Shown in pieces: positions 62,186 through 64,000 of a DNA stretch of 64,000 nt. The notes under the pieces were generated by a model. It worked only from the letters and a program-made list of their open reading frames with translations, was not told the DNA's origin and ran no database searches. The translations under genes and the position numbers were made by a program. Every line of letters begins with the position of its first letter. Position 1 is the stretch's first letter. This DNA is from Burkholderia plantarii (lineage in GTDB: Bacteria; Pseudomonadota; Gammaproteobacteria; Burkholderiales; Burkholderiaceae): contig NZ_CP007214.1 of assembly GCF_001411805.1 (NCBI RefSeq), positions 133,363 through 197,362 on the forward strand, written 5' to 3'.

Positions 62186-62613
62186 CCGGCGGCGCCGGCA
62201 TCCAGCGCCGCCACATAACGCACCACGTCATCCGCACGACCGGCTGAGACCAGCGTTTCGGCTGTCTGGTAGTCGAACACGGCCAGTGGCTCGTTGCGGT
62301 ACCAGAAAAGCGCGCGGTGGACGTCACCCGAAAGGTCCGTAGCAGCGCGTATCACGCGCAGAGCCTCACGCAGGAATTGCTGAACGCCGGCCGATTGAGG
62401 CGCACGCGCGACGGTATTGCGATGGACATGGGCTTGGTCAGCGAGCGTCTGCAGGTCGATGTTGAGAGCCGCCACGTAGCGCCGGGCCGATAGCACGGGA
62501 GCGACCGTGTCCGGCTCGCGCAAGCCGCTAAGAAATGCGTCGAAACTGGCGGACGCGGGTCCTCCGGCCGACGCGTCAGCATCGAGTTCGGGGGCCATGC
62601 CAAAGTTATGCAT
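62182..62613 (-). CDS. Xre/MbcA/ParS-type antitoxin
   Basis: This 143-aa antitoxin has an N-terminal HTH-like part (IDLQTLADQAHVHRNTVARA) and a C-terminal toxin-binding domain with ALFWYRNEPLAVFDYQTAET then LVSAGRADDVVRYV, the diagnostic WLxxPNxxL-FD-x2-TAxxLV pattern of the DUF2384 group. ATG 62613 has AAAAGGAGCGCC. It is co-translated with the RES toxin. Autoregulation is expected; two repeats of TTATnGCACAA type lie upstream at 62629-62660. Confidence 0.88.
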   Translation of the reverse strand: MHNFGMAPELDADASAGGPASASFDAFLSGLREPDTVAPVLSARRYVAALNIDLQTLADQAHVHRNTVARAPQSAGVQQFLREALRVIRAATDLSGDVHRALFWYRNEPLAVFDYQTAETLVSAGRADDVVRYVAALDAGAAG

Positions 62614-63099
62614 GTTTTGGCGCTCCTTTTATGCACAAATCATGAACAGTTATAGCACAAGTCACTGATCGTAGTACCGGATAAAGGTGCCCGTCCATGC
62701 CATCAGGAGGTTAGCCGACGACGCCTAACCGACAAGCTTGCCGCCACGACTCTCGGATTTCACACCTCACATCTCACACCTGACGCATTCGCTAGCACTC
62801 TCCATAGTTCGATCGGCCGCCCCACCCTACTGCCCTACGATACCTATTCGCGTAACGGATGTGGAGGACGGACGCGGTCGATGAGGTCGGAAATCACCCA
62901 GGCCTTGAGACGCCGCCAGGCGCAAACCTACGGCGAACGGGTGTAGGCAAAGGCTCCAGGAAACTGTGACGCCACCGAGGTTCATTTGTCTGATTATTGC
63001 TTTTGCCAATTGGGCCTATCGAGCGAGAGATCGAAAGGCAAAATCGATTGACCTCTTGGTCAATCGCGATCGTAGTTGTCAACAATAGCGGAGCGAGCA
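62614..63099. other. Intergenic, antitoxin promoter region
   Basis: TTATGCACAA (62629-62638) and TTATAGCACAA (62650-62660) are related repeats just before the antitoxin gene and may be its operator. The rest, to 63099, shows no supported gene. GGAGCGAGCA before 63100 is the ribosome binding site of the next gene. Confidence 0.4.
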
Positions 63100-63393
63100 A
63101 TGTTCGGGAAACTCAAAAGTCTGAGCAAATTCAGTCCATTCATCAAAAATAGCTCACAGAAATTTCCTGCCATCGTGAATCCCCCTACCCGGGAGGGGAG
63201 GCAACATGCTTTCCCCAACTTCGGATCTTCGACTGCCAATATACCGAAGCGCGGCATAGTGTGGACCAAAGGCAGCGAGGGATTAAAAGATATAAAAGAT
63301 CCCACGTTGCAACAAAACATTAAAGACATCGAAAGAATAGAGAGGTTCGAGGCCGCGATGGCTGAAAAAATGGAACGAAGGCAAGGGAGCTAA
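63100..63393 (+). CDS. Hypothetical protein, 97 aa
   Basis: This basic protein was not recognised: MFGKLKSLSKFSPFIKNSSQ, then a Pro/Gly-rich middle and a charged helical end (IKDIERIERFEAAMAEKMER). GGAG lies 6 bases before the ATG. GC content is lower than in the surrounding chromosome-like genes. The next frame, starting without a gap at the stop, encodes an HExxH-containing segment, so this may be the N-terminal part of one disrupted gene. Confidence 0.5.
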   Translation: MFGKLKSLSKFSPFIKNSSQKFPAIVNPPTREGRQHAFPNFGSSTANIPKRGIVWTKGSEGLKDIKDPTLQQNIKDIERIERFEAAMAEKMERRQGS

Positions 63394-63677
63394 GAGTCAT
63401 TCACGGCGGGACATTCAATCACTACGACCATCGGGAGCGTCAGATGTTCTTGACAAATGGCGATAAAAATCCCGTTGAAGCCTCGCACGAGTTTCAGCAT
63501 GCGGCCGATTTCATTCTGGAGCGAGAGATTGTTTCGGGCGAAGCGTATGAACGGCGCGCGTTCGAGGCACAAGACGAAACGGCAAAAAACCTGAACCTAC
63601 CCAATCAACTTGGCGGCGAATCCCCGGGGAATCGGGCCAAGCTGCATAGTCAGATTCGTGGAGGGCGCCCTCGATAA
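63394..63677 (+). pseudogene. HExxH-containing fragment, possible metallopeptidase
   Basis: Open frame from directly after the previous stop: VIHGGTFNHYDHRERQMF, then NPVEASHEFQHAADFILERE and EAYERRAFEAQ. HEFQH fits a zincin HExxH motif, and the following Ala/Glu-rich helix is like those in effector-type peptidases. The first ATG is at 63444, leaving the conserved-looking VIHGG part untranslated unless joined to the upstream gene by a frameshift. Function is uncertain. Confidence 0.4.
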
Positions 63678-63870
63678 CGGGGTACCGTGCGAGCGGGGCA
63701 CGCCGACAAGAAACACCATCGGTGGCCCACCCTGCACTACACCGATGCGTTACGACGAGGGCTCGGCGGAGGCTCTGACCCGGCCGCTTGCGCGCTCTTT
63801 CGTTAATTACGATAGGCATCGTCCGTTCCGAGTTGTGGCAGTAACTTAGCCCATCGGCGCGCCGTGAGTG

Positions 63871-63902
63871 GAACCGAATTCTCCACGTGGAGAATTCGGT
63901 TC
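63871..63902. other. parS-like 32-bp perfect palindrome
   Basis: A 32-base perfect inverted repeat centred on CACGTG (core ATTCTCCACGTGGAGAAT at 63878-63895). CACGTG-centred palindromes are the ParB binding sites of many Burkholderia replicons. A second copy of the core lies 48 bases to the right. Confidence 0.65.
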
Positions 63903-63927
63903 GACACAGCCCGACGCGGCGCGGGAT

Positions 63928-63941
63928 TCTCCACGTGGAGA
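63928..63941. other. parS-like palindrome, second copy
   Basis: TCTCCACGTGGAGA is a perfect 14-base palindrome identical to the central part of the 63871 site. Clustering of two such sites is typical of centromere regions near repA/parAB genes, which would lie beyond the window. Confidence 0.6.
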
Positions 63942-64000
63942 TTGCATGGGCGAGACATGATCGACCTGACGTTCAGTGGTCGATATTTTTAAGATGAAAT

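Noticed and set aside
1..64000. CRISPR arrays, tRNA and rRNA genes
   Set aside because: No regularly spaced repeats of 25-40 bases and no cloverleaf or rRNA-like segments were noticed by eye. A covariance-model scan was not possible.

Overview
The window looks like an accessory, rearranged part of a Burkholderia-type (Burkholderiales) genome. The evidence is high-GC coding, Gram-negative porins with C-terminal Phe, IS21/IS30/IS66/IS5/IS6/ISKra4 elements typical of that group, and Rieske/CoA catabolic genes. Two CACGTG-centred palindromes of the ParB-site type lie at the right end (63871-63941), and many integrase and toxin-antitoxin style genes are present. Together they suggest a secondary replicon or megaplasmid; this is inference, because no rep/par gene is visible.

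Layout. 1-2.5 kb: right part of an IS21 element (istA', istB) inserted in an ISKra4 transposase. 2.9-7.05 kb: stress/cell-surface genes (Mn catalase, SDR, PIG-L deacetylase, GT2). 7.3-17.8 kb: nested insertion sequences. These include two inverted, identical and defective IS30 copies and a complete IS66 element (9071-12037) with an 8-bp target duplication that carries a GNAT acetyltransferase. The IS66 sits beside IS5 and IS3 remnants. Within this block lie an MpaB-type oxygenase and a flavin/2Fe-2S reductase.

17.8-35.1 kb: catabolic region. A LuxR-type regulator precedes a leftward run of VanA-like Rieske oxygenase, Zn-alcohol dehydrogenase, aldehyde dehydrogenase, MFS carrier and porin. A second leftward operon holds a phthalate-dioxygenase-type Rieske oxygenase, its PDR reductase, a class III CoA-transferase, a thiolase-fold protein and a DUF35 OB-fold partner, with a FadR-type regulator. 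Similar TTGG-N4/5-CCAA palindromes precede this operon and a porin pseudogene. A broken MFS gene and an AMACR-like CoA-transferase follow. 35.3-38.9 kb: IS6 remnants and a tldD truncated by an IS6 element.

39-56 kb: island with defence character. It holds a PD-(D/E)XK-like/STAND NTPase protein (1273 aa), an overlapping zinc-cluster protein, a second nuclease-like protein (1063 aa), an XRE regulator with a palindromic operator, an ietA-ietS pair (AAA ATPase plus subtilase), and a five-gene overlapping operon ending in a 611-aa tyrosine recombinase. 28-bp sites of 11-6-11 dif-like architecture occur at 39023, 56063 and 59152, each followed by a terminator for the leftward genes. The first two bracket the island.

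56-64 kb: small accessory modules. These are a three-gene operon with a RES-like protein, two paralogous short membrane proteins with conserved flanks, an AT-rich orphan gene, a RES/Xre toxin-antitoxin pair whose toxin has an unusual C-terminal extension, a possible HExxH metalloprotease fragment, and the parS-like palindromes.
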